The notes: generated by a model from the letters alone, not told the origin. A DNA stretch of 64,000 nucleotides from JALORV01 sp963775635 (GCA_963775635.1 CAVZJO010000012.1:124001-188000); one strand, 5' to 3'; numbered from the stretch's first letter, positions 36,413 to 46,370 are shown. Program-made: numbers and translations.

Positions 36413-37672
36413 ATGGACGAGACGCTGACGCTGGTCACGACGTTCGCGCTGAGCGCGGGCATCGGTCTGCTGATTGGCCTCGAGCGCGAACGCAAGCCGA
36501 CGGCCAAGGCCGGCGTCAGGACCTTCGCGCTGATTGCCGTGCTCGGTTCGCTGGCCGGCCTGCTGTCCGACGCGACCGCCTCGGGGTGGGCGCTGGCGGC
36601 AGGGGCAGTCTGCATCACCGGCACGCTGGTCGCAGCGTATCTCACTGACCGCGCGTCGATTGCCGATGACTCGGGAACGACCACTGTCGTCGCCGCACTC
36701 GCCGCTTTCTTCCTCGGCGCCGCCAACTACTACGGGTATCGCGCGGTTGCCGTCGCACTCGGTGTCGGCATGACGGTGCTGCTGTACTTCAAGTCCGAGC
36801 TCGAAGGCTTCAGCCAGAAGCTGACCGGGCAAGACATCCGGTCGATGCTGCAGTTTGCCGTCCTGTCGGCGGTCATCCTGCCGTTGCTGCCGGACCAGTC
36901 ATACGGACCGTACGGCGTCCTCAATCCGTACCAGGTGTGGCTGATGGTGGTGCTGGTCGCCGCCGTCAGCCTGGCGGGCTACGTGGCCTGGCGCCTGACG
37001 CTCAGCCGTCATGGCCTCATCCTCACCGGCGTTCTGGGCGGAGTCGTCTCGAGCACCGCCACCACGCTCGTCTATGCGCGCCACGTTGGCGCCGGCACGC
37101 AGCCACTGGCCGCGGCACTGCTCGTGATATTGCTTGCCAATGCGACGATGCTGGTACGTGTACTGGTGCTGGTTGCCGCGGTGTCGCCGGCTTCCTTGCC
37201 GCACGCAATGGTGGTGACGGTCCCGGCATTGCTGGCGGCGCTGGCTGGCGTCGTGCTTCGATGGAAGAAGGCTGCCACTGCGCCGGCAGCGGAGAAGGCG
37301 GCGTTCCGCAATCCGACGCAGCTTCGCACCGCGCTTGGCTTTGGCGCGATCTATGCCGTCGTCCTGCTGCTGACGGCCTGGGCCAACGATGTCCTGGGTT
37401 CACGCGGTGTGCTTGCGCTGGCCGCGGTGTCAGGCTTGACCGACGTTGATGCCATCACGTTGTCCTCGATGCGACTGCTCGCTGGCGGGTCGCTCGAGGC
37501 ACTGACGGCCATGACGGCCCTGGGTCTGGCGGTCGGCTCAAATCTCGTGTTCAAGGCGGCGGTCGCTGCCGCCGCCGGCGGCCGCGAACTGCGCAGGCCG
37601 GTGCTGCTGGCTTTCAGCGGGCCACTGCTCGGCGTGGCGCTCGGAATCTGGGCCTTGCACGCACTGGCATAA
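36413..37672 (+). CDS. MgtC/SapB family membrane protein with DUF4010 C-terminal half
   Basis: 419 residues. The N-terminal half (about 1-140) carries the MgtC-like signature GIGLLIGLERERKPTAKAGVRTFALIA; the C-terminal half is the DUF4010 region. About twelve hydrophobic helices span the whole protein. MgtC relatives are linked with magnesium limitation and membrane energetics, but this longer fused type has no confirmed role. It is a single gene between the phosphatase and the glyA riboswitch. Confidence 0.82.
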   Translation: MDETLTLVTTFALSAGIGLLIGLERERKPTAKAGVRTFALIAVLGSLAGLLSDATASGWALAAGAVCITGTLVAAYLTDRASIADDSGTTTVVAALAAFFLGAANYYGYRAVAVALGVGMTVLLYFKSELEGFSQKLTGQDIRSMLQFAVLSAVILPLLPDQSYGPYGVLNPYQVWLMVVLVAAVSLAGYVAWRLTLSRHGLILTGVLGGVVSSTATTLVYARHVGAGTQPLAAALLVILLANATMLVRVLVLVAAVSPASLPHAMVVTVPALLAALAGVVLRWKKAATAPAAEKAAFRNPTQLRTALGFGAIYAVVLLLTAWANDVLGSRGVLALAAVSGLTDVDAITLSSMRLLAGGSLEALTAMTALGLAVGSNLVFKAAVAAAAGGRELRRPVLLAFSGPLLGVALGIWALHALA

Positions 37673-37689
37673 TTTCTCCGCCATCCCGT

Positions 37690-37771
37690 TCCGCGTGACT
37701 GGCGAAGGGTGAGTACACCCGGGGAGCGCGGAAGATCTGCTACTCGCGTAGCTGCCGTTCGCCTGGGCAGG
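37690..37771 (+). promoter_or_regulatory. ZTP (pfl-motif) riboswitch in the glyA leader
   Basis: The leader contains the conserved pieces of the pfl/ZTP aptamer in order: gcgtgactggcga (37692-37704), acccggggagc (37717-37727) and gccgttcgcctgggca (about 37754-37769), with a variable insert hairpin between. This RNA senses the folate-stress signal ZTP/ZMP and raises expression of one-carbon genes. It ends about 36 bp before the glyA start codon, which matches translational or transcriptional ON control of glyA. Identification is by eye against the remembered consensus. Confidence 0.8.
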
Positions 37772-37806
37772 GTTCTTGTACACACTTGCAATTGACGCGA
37801 GGGCCC

Positions 37807-39071
37807 ATGTTCAAACGCAGCACGCACACGATCGATGCGGTCGACCCCGAGATTTCGGGCCGCCATCCGGCAGGAGAACACCCGGCAGGAACAGCATATC
37901 GAGCTGATCGCCTCCGAAAACTACGCCAGCCCGGCGGTGATGGCGGCCCAGGGGACGCAGCTCACCAACAAGTACGCGGAGGGCTATCCGGGCAAGCGCT
38001 ATTACGGCGGCTGCGAATACGTGGACATCGCGGAAACGCTTGCACTGACGCGGCTGAAGGAGCTGTTCGGACTTCCGACCATCGAGATCGCCGCCAACGT
38101 CCAGCCGCATTCGGGCGCGCAGGCCAACGAAGCCGTGTTCCTCGCGCTGCTCAGTCCTGGCGACACCATCATGGGGATGAGCCTCGCCGAAGGCGGACAC
38201 CTGACGCACGGCATGCCGCTCAACATCAGCGGCAAATGGTTCAAGGTGGTGAGCTACGGTCTGAACGAGGCGGAGGAGATCGACTACGACGCGATGGAAA
38301 GCCTCGCCCATCAGCACCGGCCGAAGCTGATCATCGCGGGCGCGTCGGCGTACTCGCTGAGGATCGACTTCGCTCGCTTTGCCCGAGTCACACGCGACAT
38401 CGACGCACACCTGATGGTCGACATGGCGCACTACGCCGGGCTGATCGCGGCCGGCGTGTATCCCAGCCCGGTCCCGCATGCCGATGTGATCACGTCGACC
38501 ACCCACAAGACCCTGCGCGGACCGCGTGGCGGCCTGATCCTGATGAAGCCGCACCTCGAAAAGGCCATCAATTCCGCGGTGTTCCCCGGTCTGCAGGGCG
38601 GCCCGTTGATGCACGTGATCGCCTCCAAAGCGGTGGCATTCAAGGAAGCGTTGCAGCCCGACTTCAAGGCATACCAGCAGCAGGTGCTCGCCAACGCCCG
38701 ACACGATGGCCGAGGCGCTGGTCCGGCGCGGCCTGCGAATCGTCTCCGGCCGCACCGAGAGCCACCTGATGCTGGTCGACTTGCGCGCCAAGAAGATCAC
38801 CGGCAAGGAGGCCGAGGCAGTCCTCGGCCAGGCGCACATCACGATCAACAAGAACGCGATTCCCAAGGATCCGGAAAAGCCGATGGTCACCAGCGGAATC
38901 CGGTTGGGATCGCCGGCGATGACCACACGGGGCTTCAGGGAGGCGGAATCCGAGCAGGTCGCGAACCTGATCGCCGACGTTCTCGATGCTCCACACGACG
39001 CTGCTGTCCTGACCCGCGTCCGGAACGCGGTCGGCGAGCTGACCGCGCGTTTCCCGGTTTACGGTGCATGA
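37807..39071 (+). CDS. glyA: Serine hydroxymethyltransferase, two frame breaks
   Basis: GlyA interconverts serine and glycine and feeds one-carbon units to folate. ATG 37807 reads MFKRSTHTIDAVDPEI. An extra C near 37852 breaks the frame before WAAIRQENTRQEQHIELIASENY. The PLP site THKTLRGPRGG is intact, with Lys in the expected place. An extra A near 38701 breaks it before TMAEALVRRG, after which the frame is sound to RFPVYGA. Corrected length is 420 residues, as normal. A ZTP riboswitch precedes it and nrdR follows. Confidence 0.93.
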
Positions 39072-39137
39072 GTTCGTCTTGCGCTGACGTCAGCGGTGCC
39101 CGTCCAATGAACTTACCCGCCCCGTCGTCGTTGACTT

Positions 39138-39172
39138 CGGGCCGGGCGCCCGGCCGCCCGAAGCCCGGCCCG
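39138..39172 (+). terminator. GC-rich hairpin between glyA and nrdR
   Basis: cgggccgggc and gcccggcccg form a perfect 10-bp stem with a 15-nt loop. No T-run follows, so it may attenuate rather than end transcription into nrdR. Confidence 0.4.
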
Positions 39173-39234
39173 CTGATCAAGCTCGAGCGAGTGCACGTGC
39201 GGCCCGCAGGGCCGCGTACACGAGGGAGACCTTT

Positions 39235-39714
39235 ATGAAGTGCCCCTTCTGCCAGCACGCCGACACGCAGGTGATCGACTCGCGGGCATCCGATGAGGGC
39301 GCGACGATCCGTCGACGGCGCAAGTGCCTGTCGTGCGACAAGCGCTTCACGACCTACGAGCGAGTCGAACTGGCGATGCCGACCATCATCAAGCGCGGCG
39401 GCGGACGGGCCGACTATGACCGCGACAAGCTGCGCGCCAGCATGCAACTGTCGCTGCGCAAGCGGCCCGTGCCGCGCGAGGCGGTCGACGATGCCATCGC
39501 CCGCATCGAGGACAAGCTGCTGTCGTCCGCACAGCGCGAGGTGAAGAGCGAGAAGCTGGGCGAACTGGTGATGCGCGAGCTCAAGCGGCTCGACAAAGTG
39601 GCGTACATCCGCTTCGCCTCGGTTTACCGCAGCTTCGAGGATGCCGACGAGTTTGCCGAAGTGGTGCGCGAGGTGCAGCCGGCCCGCCGGACCCGGCGGC
39701 GCGCGGCGCGTTGA
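39235..39714 (+). CDS. nrdR: Transcriptional repressor NrdR
   Basis: 159 residues from ATG 39235. The zinc ribbon MKCPFCQHADTQVIDSR ... RRRKCLSCDKRFTTYER gives the four cysteines that bind DNA at ribonucleotide reductase promoters (NrdR boxes). An ATP-cone domain follows (IIKRGGGRADYDRDKLRASM ...), which senses ATP/dATP. Length is typical. It lies directly after glyA, the common betaproteobacterial order. Confidence 0.97.
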   Translation: MKCPFCQHADTQVIDSRASDEGATIRRRRKCLSCDKRFTTYERVELAMPTIIKRGGGRADYDRDKLRASMQLSLRKRPVPREAVDDAIARIEDKLLSSAQREVKSEKLGELVMRELKRLDKVAYIRFASVYRSFEDADEFAEVVREVQPARRTRRRAAR

Positions 39715-39812
39715 CATGGGGGCTTGAAACTCCCGAGGGCGATCCCGATCTGATTGGATATGGCAGGCACACGGCCTGTCCGCAAACATCAATCATCAGT
39801 CGGAGGCACCTC

Positions 39813-40263
39813 ATGAACCAACTTGCTCTGCGACGCGGCGATCCGTTTGGCTCGCTGGTCGACGATTTATTCAGCGATTTCTTCCAGCGCTCGGGCTTCC
39901 CCAGCTTCCTTCCCGCGGTCGGCGGTGACAGCACGGTCGGCCCGGCGCGCATGGACGTCATTGATAAGGGTGACAAGTACGAGATCAAGGTCGACCTGCC
40001 CGGAGTCGGCAAGGACGACATCAACGTCTCGGTCGAAGGCGCCCGCGTGGCGATCCAGGCCGAAAGCTCGCAAGGAGCGCGAGACCAAGGACGGCGAGCG
40101 CGTGCTCCACAGCGAGCGCACGGTGACCAGCTACGCGCGCAACTTCGAGCTGCCCGCCGAAGTGACCGAAGACGGGGCCGATGCCCGCTTCGAGAATGGC
40201 GTGCTGACGCTGACGCTGCCGAAGCGGGCTCCACAGACCAGCCGGAAGCTGACGATCAATTGA
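39813..40263 (+). CDS. Small heat shock protein Hsp20, one frame break
   Basis: Alpha-crystallin-type holdase chaperone. ATG 39813 has GGAGG upstream. The N-terminal arm (FGSLVDDLFSDFFQRSGF) is followed by the alpha-crystallin domain: MDVIDKGDKYEIKVDLPGVGKDDINVSVEG, then after an extra C near 40069 KERETKDGERVLHSERTVTSYARNFELP and FENGVLTLTLPKR. The C-terminal TSRKLTIN ends the protein. Corrected size is 149 residues. Two hairpins follow it. Confidence 0.9.
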
Positions 40264-40292
40264 GCCACTGAGGACCCTCTGAGGCGTCGAAG

Positions 40293-40355
40293 CGCGGCAC
40301 GGCGCAACACCGTGCCGCGGACGCCAAGGCCGCTGCTCCCACAGCGGCCTTTTTT
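40293..40355 (+). terminator. Tandem hairpins ending the hsp20 unit; second is a strong intrinsic terminator
   Basis: First hairpin: a 10-bp stem cgcggcacgg / ccgtgccgcg at 40293-40319. Second: aaggccgctg / cagcggcctt at 40326-40351, with a 6-nt loop followed by four T. The second is the probable terminator. Confidence 0.82.
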
Positions 40356-40406
40356 CTACGAGCTGCAGGCGGGCGCCGATCCAGCGAACGTCCGTAGAAT
40401 CCCCCG

Positions 40407-42760
40407 ATGTGTTGCTCGCGACGCTCCTGGACTGCGGCTGTGGTCGCGCTGGCGCTGGCCGTGCTTTCGCCAGCGGCGATATCCGCTTCGCTCGGGCAGA
40501 AGTTGCTGGGTGGAAGCTCGTCCGCCAAGGCCGATAAGTCCGACAAGGCCGTCGGGTCCGGCTCGCTCGCAACACCTGAGCGACGGGCCGAACTCGAAAA
40601 GCGCTGTCAGCCGCGCAGCAGGCGGTCGAAGCCGAGCGTGCCGGCCGGTATCCGATACCCGCGGGCGCAACACCGACGCAGGTCGCCGAACTGGGCTGGC
40701 TGCTGCAGCGCTTCCCGCTGCTGCTGCAGAACCAGATCGACATGCTGGGAGAAATCGAGTCCGCGCGTGCGAATCGTGCCTCGGCCGAAGAGGCACTCGC
40801 TAACTTGGAAGGGTCCGGCGAACCCGGGCCCGTACACGCTGACGCAGGTCGACCGGGCGCTCGATCAGCTCGATGCGGAGCGCATGCGGCTGCAATTCGT
40901 ACCATTCGGTCGCCACGCTGCAGCAGGACGAGCTGCTGCGCGTCGAGGAAATGCTGAAACGCAGCCAGGCCGCCGGACGACTGGCCCTCGAACGTGCGAC
41001 GGACGGCGCCAAGGCGCCGCTGGAACTGGCGCGGCTGCGGACGCGACGCTTCAGCGAAGGCTTGCAGTTGATCCAGTTGCAGGGCGAATTGAACGGCGAG
41101 CTGACGCACGCCGCGCAAGCGCGGGTCGCACTTTTCGAAAAGCAGGTGGCGGCCTTTTCGGCCGACTATCGCTTCGACGCGCCGGAACTCGAGCGCGTGC
41201 TCAAGGGGCTGCAGTCGCAGCAGCTTGTGCTCGAGCGCCGGATCGAGGAGGCGAACGACGCGCGCGGCCGCGCCCTCGCAGAACGCGACCAGGTGCGCCG
41301 CGCCATCGAATCGGATCCGAAGCCGGCGACGGTCGGCGAGGTTCGTCGACGCGCCGAGCAGCAGGCCAGGCTGGAGGCGGCCGATCTGACGCTCGATGCC
41401 CTGCGCATGCAACTGAACGCGCTGAATACGCTGCGCGCGCTGGCGCCGCTCGCCACCGAGGCCTGGCGCCAGCGCTATGCAGCGCTCAGCGGCCCCGATG
41501 CCGACACGCGGCGCGCGGCGGAAAAGACGCTGACGACGATGCTCTCGCGCGTCGACACGCTGAAGTCGTACGCCGCCGACCTCGGCACCCTGGCCGACGC
41601 GGCGCTGCAGGACCAACAGCGCCGCGTCGAAGTACTCGACGAGAGCGCCCCCGGCAGGCGCTACCACATGGCCGCACTCGACGCTCTGCAACGCGCGGAC
41701 AGTGCAGTCGGCGAAGTCCAGGCGGTGGCGCAACGGCTGGCCACGGCGCAGAGCCGCTGGAAGCGCGAGCGGTCCGAACTCGGAGATCGCCGCAGCGTCG
41801 GCCGAGCGTTTCGCCGACTTCCGCGCTCGCTCGAGTGAACTCGCCGGCTCGCTGTGGAATTTCGAACTGTTCGCCGTCGAGGACACGGTCGACATCGGCG
41901 GCAAGCCGACCACGCTGTCGCGCGGCGTGACGGTCGGCAAGAGCATCGGCGCGCTGCTCGATATTCGTCGTCGGCTACTGGATCGTCGGCCTGTTCGCCA
42001 GACGTGCGCAGCGGATCGTCGTGCAGCCGTTTCGAGGTCAGCGAGGCGCAGGCGAAAGTGCTGCGCCGCTGGATCATGATGCTGGCCGGATTTGCGCTGC
42101 TGGTGGTGACGCTCAATCTCGCGCGCATACCGCTGACCGTCTTCGCGTTCATGGGCGGCGCGCTCGCGATCGGCGTCGGCTTCGGCACGCAGACTCTGCT
42201 GCGCAACCTGATCAGCGGCGTCATCCTGCTCTTCGAACGCAAGATCAGGGTCGGCGACATCGTCGACGTCGAGGGCGTGCAGGGAATCGTGACGGCGGTC
42301 GACATCCGCTCGACCACGGTGCGACAGTTCGACGGCATCGAGACGATGCTGCCGAATTCGCTGCTGCTCGAGCAGAAGGTCACCAACTGGACCGGCGAGT
42401 CGCCGACCATGCGGCGCGTCGATCAAGGTGGGCGTCGCCTACGGATCGCCGACGCGCAAGGTGGCCGACATCCTGGAGGCGGTGGCCGCCGAGCACGGCC
42501 TGGTGATGAAGGATCCGAAGCCGTTGGTCATCTTCGAGGACTTCGGCGACAGCGCGCTCGTCTTCGCGCTGTACTTCTGGGTCGACGTGGTGAAGTCGAG
42601 CGGCATGCAGATCCAGAGCGACCTGCGATATATGCTGGAGAAGCGCTTTGCCGAGGCCGGCATCACCGTGGCGTTCCCGCAGCGGAACATCCATCTCGAC
42701 AGCGAGCGTCCGCTGCAGATCGAAGTCGTGCCCGGCGCACCGGTCTCGCGCGCGGCCTGA
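40407..42760 (+). CDS. Mechanosensitive channel of the MscS/MscK superfamily, about seven frame breaks
   Basis: A signal sequence (VVALALAVLSPAAISAS) leads into a long periplasmic coiled-coil region (about residues 50-470, e.g. ERRIEEANDARGRALAERDQ). Several membrane helices follow, then the MscS pore: PLTVFAFMGGALAIGVGFGTQTLLRNLISGVILLFERKIRVGDIVDVEG and TTVRQFDGIETMLPNSLLLEQKVTNWT. The cytosolic tail ends FPQRNIHLD. The frame changes near 40602, 40827, 40901, 41782, 41960, 42027 and 42418; all but the first look like single extra bases. Corrected length is about 782 residues, suitable for an MscK-like osmotic safety channel. ribD begins on its last base. Confidence 0.82.
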
Positions 42761-43857
42761 TGTACGGGGAATCCGATCACGAGTTCATGTCCCGCGCGCT
42801 GGCGCTGGCAGAGCGGTCACTGACCGACGCCACGCCCAATCCGCGCGTTGGCTGCATCATCGTCCGCGACGGGCGCGTGCTGGGCGAAGGCTGGACCCAG
42901 CCGCCCGGATCGAATCATGCCGAGATCGAGGCGCTGCTCGATGCCCGTCGCAACGCGCACGAAGTGAGGGGTGCCACCGTCTACGTGACGCTGGAGCCGT
43001 GCAGTCACTTCGGACGAACGCCGCCGTGCGCCACGGCGCTGATCGAGGCGCGCGTGGGTCGCGTGATCGCAGCGGTCGAGGACCCCAACCCGCAGGTCGC
43101 CGGCGGCGGCCTCGAGATGCTGCGCTCGGCAGGCATCGAGGTGCGATGTGGCTTGCTGGCGCAGGAGGCGGCGGAGCTCAACGTCGGGTTTTTCTCGCGC
43201 ATGCAGCGCGGGCGCCCGTTCGTGCGCATGAAGATCGCAGCGAGCCTGGACGGCAAGACGGCGCTGGAAAACCGAGTCTCGCAGTGGATCACTTCGGAAG
43301 ACGCCCGTCGCGACGCTCACGCGTGGCGCTCGCGCGCCTGCGCGGTGCTGACCGGCATTGGCACCGTGCAAACCGACAATCCGCGCCTCGACGTCCGATT
43401 GGTTGAAACGTCGCGCCAGCCGCTGCGCGTGGTGGTCGACAGCCGGCTCGAGGTCGATGCCGACGCGCGCATTTTCGAGGGCGAGGGCAAGGTGTTGGTG
43501 GCGACGGTGACGGCCCCGACGGCGGGTCGCGCCGACGCGCTGAAGTCGCGCGACGCGGAAGTGGTGGTCCTGCCGGATCAGGCAGGCAAAGTCGACCTCA
43601 AAGCGCTGATGAAGGAACTCGCGCGCCGTCACATCAACGAAGTGCATGTCGAGGCAGGCTTTCGCCTCAACGGTTCGCTGGTCAAGGCGGGCGTCGTCGA
43701 CGAGTTGCTCGTCTACCTGGCGCCGATGCTGATCGGCGAAGCGCAGGGCATGCTGCACCTTCCCGCACTGTCCGACCTCGCGCACGCGCAGCGCCTCGAG
43801 TTTCGCGAAGTAGCCGCCATCGGCGGTGATGTGCGCCTGCGCGCGCGCATCGTCTGA
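42760..43857 (+). CDS. ribD: Bifunctional riboflavin deaminase/reductase RibD
   Basis: 365 residues from ATG 42760, overlapping the previous stop by one base. The N-terminal deaminase has the zinc site NHAEIEAL and PCSHFGRTPPC (about residues 50-90); the C-terminal reductase (from about 150) opens FVRMKIAASLDGKTAL. It carries out the second and third steps of riboflavin synthesis: deamination and side-chain reduction of the pyrimidine. It heads the rib cluster, with ribE 3 bp after its stop. Confidence 0.96.
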   Translation: MYGESDHEFMSRALALAERSLTDATPNPRVGCIIVRDGRVLGEGWTQPPGSNHAEIEALLDARRNAHEVRGATVYVTLEPCSHFGRTPPCATALIEARVGRVIAAVEDPNPQVAGGGLEMLRSAGIEVRCGLLAQEAAELNVGFFSRMQRGRPFVRMKIAASLDGKTALENRVSQWITSEDARRDAHAWRSRACAVLTGIGTVQTDNPRLDVRLVETSRQPLRVVVDSRLEVDADARIFEGEGKVLVATVTAPTAGRADALKSRDAEVVVLPDQAGKVDLKALMKELARRHINEVHVEAGFRLNGSLVKAGVVDELLVYLAPMLIGEAQGMLHLPALSDLAHAQRLEFREVAAIGGDVRLRARIV

Positions 43858-43860
43858 ACC

Positions 43861-44469
43861 ATGTTCACGGGCCTTGTGCAGGGGATCGGGCGCATCGAGC
43901 GCGTCGAGCGGCTGCCCGACGGCGACGGCGTGCAGATCAGCGTCGACGCCGCCGACGTTCCGGGATTCGCCGCGCGGGTCGGCGACAGCATCGCGATCAA
44001 CGGCGCCTGCATGACGGCGACCACGGTTGCCGGGTCGCGCTTCACGGCGGATGTCTCGCGCGAGAGCCTGCGCAGCACCGTCGGGCTCGACGCGGTCGGT
44101 GCGGTCAACATCGAGACCTCGATGCGGTTGGGCGACGCGATCGGCGGCCACCTAGTGACGGGGCACATCGACGGAATCGGGGTCGTGGTCCAGTTGAAGC
44201 CGGTGGGCGAATCGCGCGAACTCGTCATCCGCGCACCGAACGGTCTCGCGCGCTTTGTCGCACGCAAAGGGTCGATCGCAGTCAACGGCGTCAGCCTGAC
44301 GGTCAACGAGGTTGCGGACACGGCCGACGGCTGCGATTTCTCGCTGAACCTGATTCCGCATACGTCCGCGGTGACTACGCTGGGTAGGCTTGCGCCGGGA
44401 CACTCGGTGAATCTCGAAGTGGACCTGATCGCGCGCTACGTGGAGCGGATGCTGCCGCCGATGGCGTGA
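43861..44469 (+). CDS. ribE: Riboflavin synthase alpha chain
   Basis: 202 residues. Opens with the hallmark MFTGLVQGIGRIERVE and has two similar lumazine-binding domains (about 1-97 and 98-195), with INGACMT and VNGVSLTVNEV as the equivalent segments. It dismutates two 6,7-dimethyl-8-ribityllumazine molecules to riboflavin. The symbol ribC is also used for it in some species. It sits between ribD and an unrelated CPBP protein gene. Confidence 0.95.
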   Translation: MFTGLVQGIGRIERVERLPDGDGVQISVDAADVPGFAARVGDSIAINGACMTATTVAGSRFTADVSRESLRSTVGLDAVGAVNIETSMRLGDAIGGHLVTGHIDGIGVVVQLKPVGESRELVIRAPNGLARFVARKGSIAVNGVSLTVNEVADTADGCDFSLNLIPHTSAVTTLGRLAPGHSVNLEVDLIARYVERMLPPMA

Positions 44470-44476
44470 GCGGCCG

Positions 44477-45157
44477 GTGACGGACGCGATCGCCGGGTGG
44501 CTGCTCGCGCTGGCGATCGGAGCCTTGCTGGTCCCGCTAGCTGCGCGCGGCGGCCGCTCGGCCGCGGTCGGCTGCTGGGCGCTACTGCTGCTCTATGTCA
44601 TCGCGCTCGCCGTCGCGGACTGGCTGCTCGATCCGCACTGGCGTCCGGCAGGGCCTGCCTTGGCAGCCCTCGCGGTGTGGCTGGCAATCCAGCCGCTGCG
44701 CTCGTTCGGATCGCTGACTGCCGAATCGATTGGCCTGGTGCCGTCGCGGCCAGGCAGTCTTCGGCTGGCTGCCATCGTGACGCTCGCCACGATCGCACTC
44801 AACCTGGTGGTGCTGGCGGGCCGCGGACTCGACCCGCTTGTTGTGTCGACGACCGCCGTGGTCGCTGCGATGGTCGCCGCGATCGTCGAGGAACTCGTGA
44901 TGCGCGGTGTATTGCTGTCGCTGGCAGACCAGGCCATTCCGCCGCGCTGGCAACTTTGGGGTGCGCGCATCGGGCCGGGCGGGCTCCTGCTGACGGCGGC
45001 CTTCGTCGCGTTGCACGGCGCCCGCCCCGGCGTGCTGCTCGGCGTCGCGCCGGCAGCGCTGCTGTACCTGTGGCTGCGTGCTCGAACCGGCAGCCTGGTC
45101 GCACCGATCATCGCGCATCTGCTATGGAACCTGTCGGTCATCGCGCTTCAACGCTGA
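44477..45157 (+). CDS. CPBP family intramembrane metalloprotease
   Basis: 226 residues from GTG 44477. About seven hydrophobic helices. The CAAX-protease/bacteriocin-processing motifs are in order: VEELVMRGVLL (EExxxR, about residue 137), FVALHG and HLLWNLSV, each supplying expected catalytic or zinc residues. It has no known link to riboflavin and may have been inserted in the rib cluster between ribE and ribBA. Substrate unknown. Confidence 0.8.
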   Translation: MTDAIAGWLLALAIGALLVPLAARGGRSAAVGCWALLLLYVIALAVADWLLDPHWRPAGPALAALAVWLAIQPLRSFGSLTAESIGLVPSRPGSLRLAAIVTLATIALNLVVLAGRGLDPLVVSTTAVVAAMVAAIVEELVMRGVLLSLADQAIPPRWQLWGARIGPGGLLLTAAFVALHGARPGVLLGVAPAALLYLWLRARTGSLVAPIIAHLLWNLSVIALQR

Positions 45158-45221
45158 CGCTCGGCACGCAGATCAGACGACTACAATCGGCAGCTTCAAG
45201 CGATGCAAGCCCGGAGGTTGC

Positions 45222-46370
45222 ATGAGCGCTCTGTCGCTGGTCACCCCCCAGTCCGAACCAGCAGGCGCAATCGCGAGCGTTCCAGAAATCCTCGAGGAGC
45301 TGCGCAGCGGGCGGATCGTGGTGCTGGTCGATGACGAGGACCGCGAGAACGAGGGCGACCTGGTCTTCGCGGCGGATTTCGTCACGCCGGAGAAGATCAA
45401 TTTCATGGCCAAGCATGCGCGCGGCCTGGTCTGCCTGACGCTGACTCAGGAACACGCTCAGCAGCTCGCGCTGCCGCCGATGGCACGCGTCAACGGTACC
45501 TTGCACGGAACGAATTTCACGGTGTCGATCGAGGCGGCCGAAGGCGTGACGACCGGCATTTCGGCGGCCGACCGCTCCCGTACGGTCTGGGTGGCGACAC
45601 GCGCCACCGCGAAGCCGGGCGACATCGTCCAGCCGGGGCACGTGTTTCCCGTCGTGGCGCAGGCGGGCGGCGTGCTGATGCGCGCCGGTCACACCGAGGC
45701 GGGTTGCGACCTCACACAACTGGCGGGTCTGACACCGGCGGCCGTGATCTGCGAGATCATGAATGACGACGGGACGATGGCGCGACTGCCCGACCTCGTG
45801 CCGTTCGCCCGCGAACACGGGCTGAAGATCGGCACCATCGCCGATCTGATCCACTATCGGGCCGCGAACGAGTCGATCATCGAGCGGCGCGGCAGTCGGC
45901 GCGTGCAGCTGCCCGCCGGCGAGTTCGAACTGGTCTTCTATCGAGACAAGCCGAGCGGGTCGCCGCACATCGCGCTCGTCAAGGGAACCATCGATCCTGA
46001 GCGCGAGACGTTGGTGCGTGTGCACGAGCCAGTATCGGTGCTTGATTTCCTCGATGCCGGCGCGGTCACGCACTCCTGGCCGATCCCGCGTGCGCTCGCG
46101 ACCATCGCGCAGGCTGACAGCGGCGTGCTGGTTCTGCTCAACTGTGCCGGGACCGCCGAAGCGTTGTTCGCGGCTTTCGATGCCGTGTCCGCGCCGGAGG
46201 TGGGTGACGAAGTGGCACGGCACGCGCGCATGGATCTGCGCACCTACGGCATTGGCGCGCAGATCCTGCGCGACCTCAACGTGCGTCGGATGAAGCTGCT
46301 TGCGCGGCCGCGCAAGATGCCGTCGATGGCCGGATTCGGCCTGCAGGCGACAGGGTTCATTGAGCACTGA
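45222..46370 (+). CDS. ribBA: 3,4-dihydroxy-2-butanone-4-phosphate synthase with a degenerate GTP cyclohydrolase II domain
   Basis: 382 residues from ATG 45222, with GGAGG upstream. Residues about 15-215 are RibB: VLVDDEDRENEGDLVFAAD, GLVCLTLT and RAGHTEAGCDLTQLAG are intact, so the butanone-phosphate half should work. The C-terminal half (about 220-382) has the RibA fold outline but lacks the zinc cysteines: where CxxGxFxSxxCxC is expected after RVHE it reads PVSVLDFLDAGAVTHSW. This corresponds to the RibBX-like variant known in Proteobacteria. A true ribA elsewhere in the genome would be needed for GTP opening. Confidence 0.93.
   Translation: MSALSLVTPQSEPAGAIASVPEILEELRSGRIVVLVDDEDRENEGDLVFAADFVTPEKINFMAKHARGLVCLTLTQEHAQQLALPPMARVNGTLHGTNFTVSIEAAEGVTTGISAADRSRTVWVATRATAKPGDIVQPGHVFPVVAQAGGVLMRAGHTEAGCDLTQLAGLTPAAVICEIMNDDGTMARLPDLVPFAREHGLKIGTIADLIHYRAANESIIERRGSRRVQLPAGEFELVFYRDKPSGSPHIALVKGTIDPERETLVRVHEPVSVLDFLDAGAVTHSWPIPRALATIAQADSGVLVLLNCAGTAEALFAAFDAVSAPEVGDEVARHARMDLRTYGIGAQILRDLNVRRMKLLARPRKMPSMAGFGLQATGFIEH

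Noticed and set aside
37673..37806. tRNA or small RNA gene before glyA
   Set aside because: The sequence fits the ZTP riboswitch core instead and lacks a tRNA cloverleaf or CCA-end pattern.
40021..42426. 801-codon minus-strand open frame
   Set aside because: Antisense of the MscS-family gene, which has clear pore motifs on the plus strand; the minus-strand translation has no recognisable domain.
42817..44151. 444-codon minus-strand open frame opposite ribD/ribE
   Set aside because: Both plus-strand genes are complete with their motifs and normal lengths.
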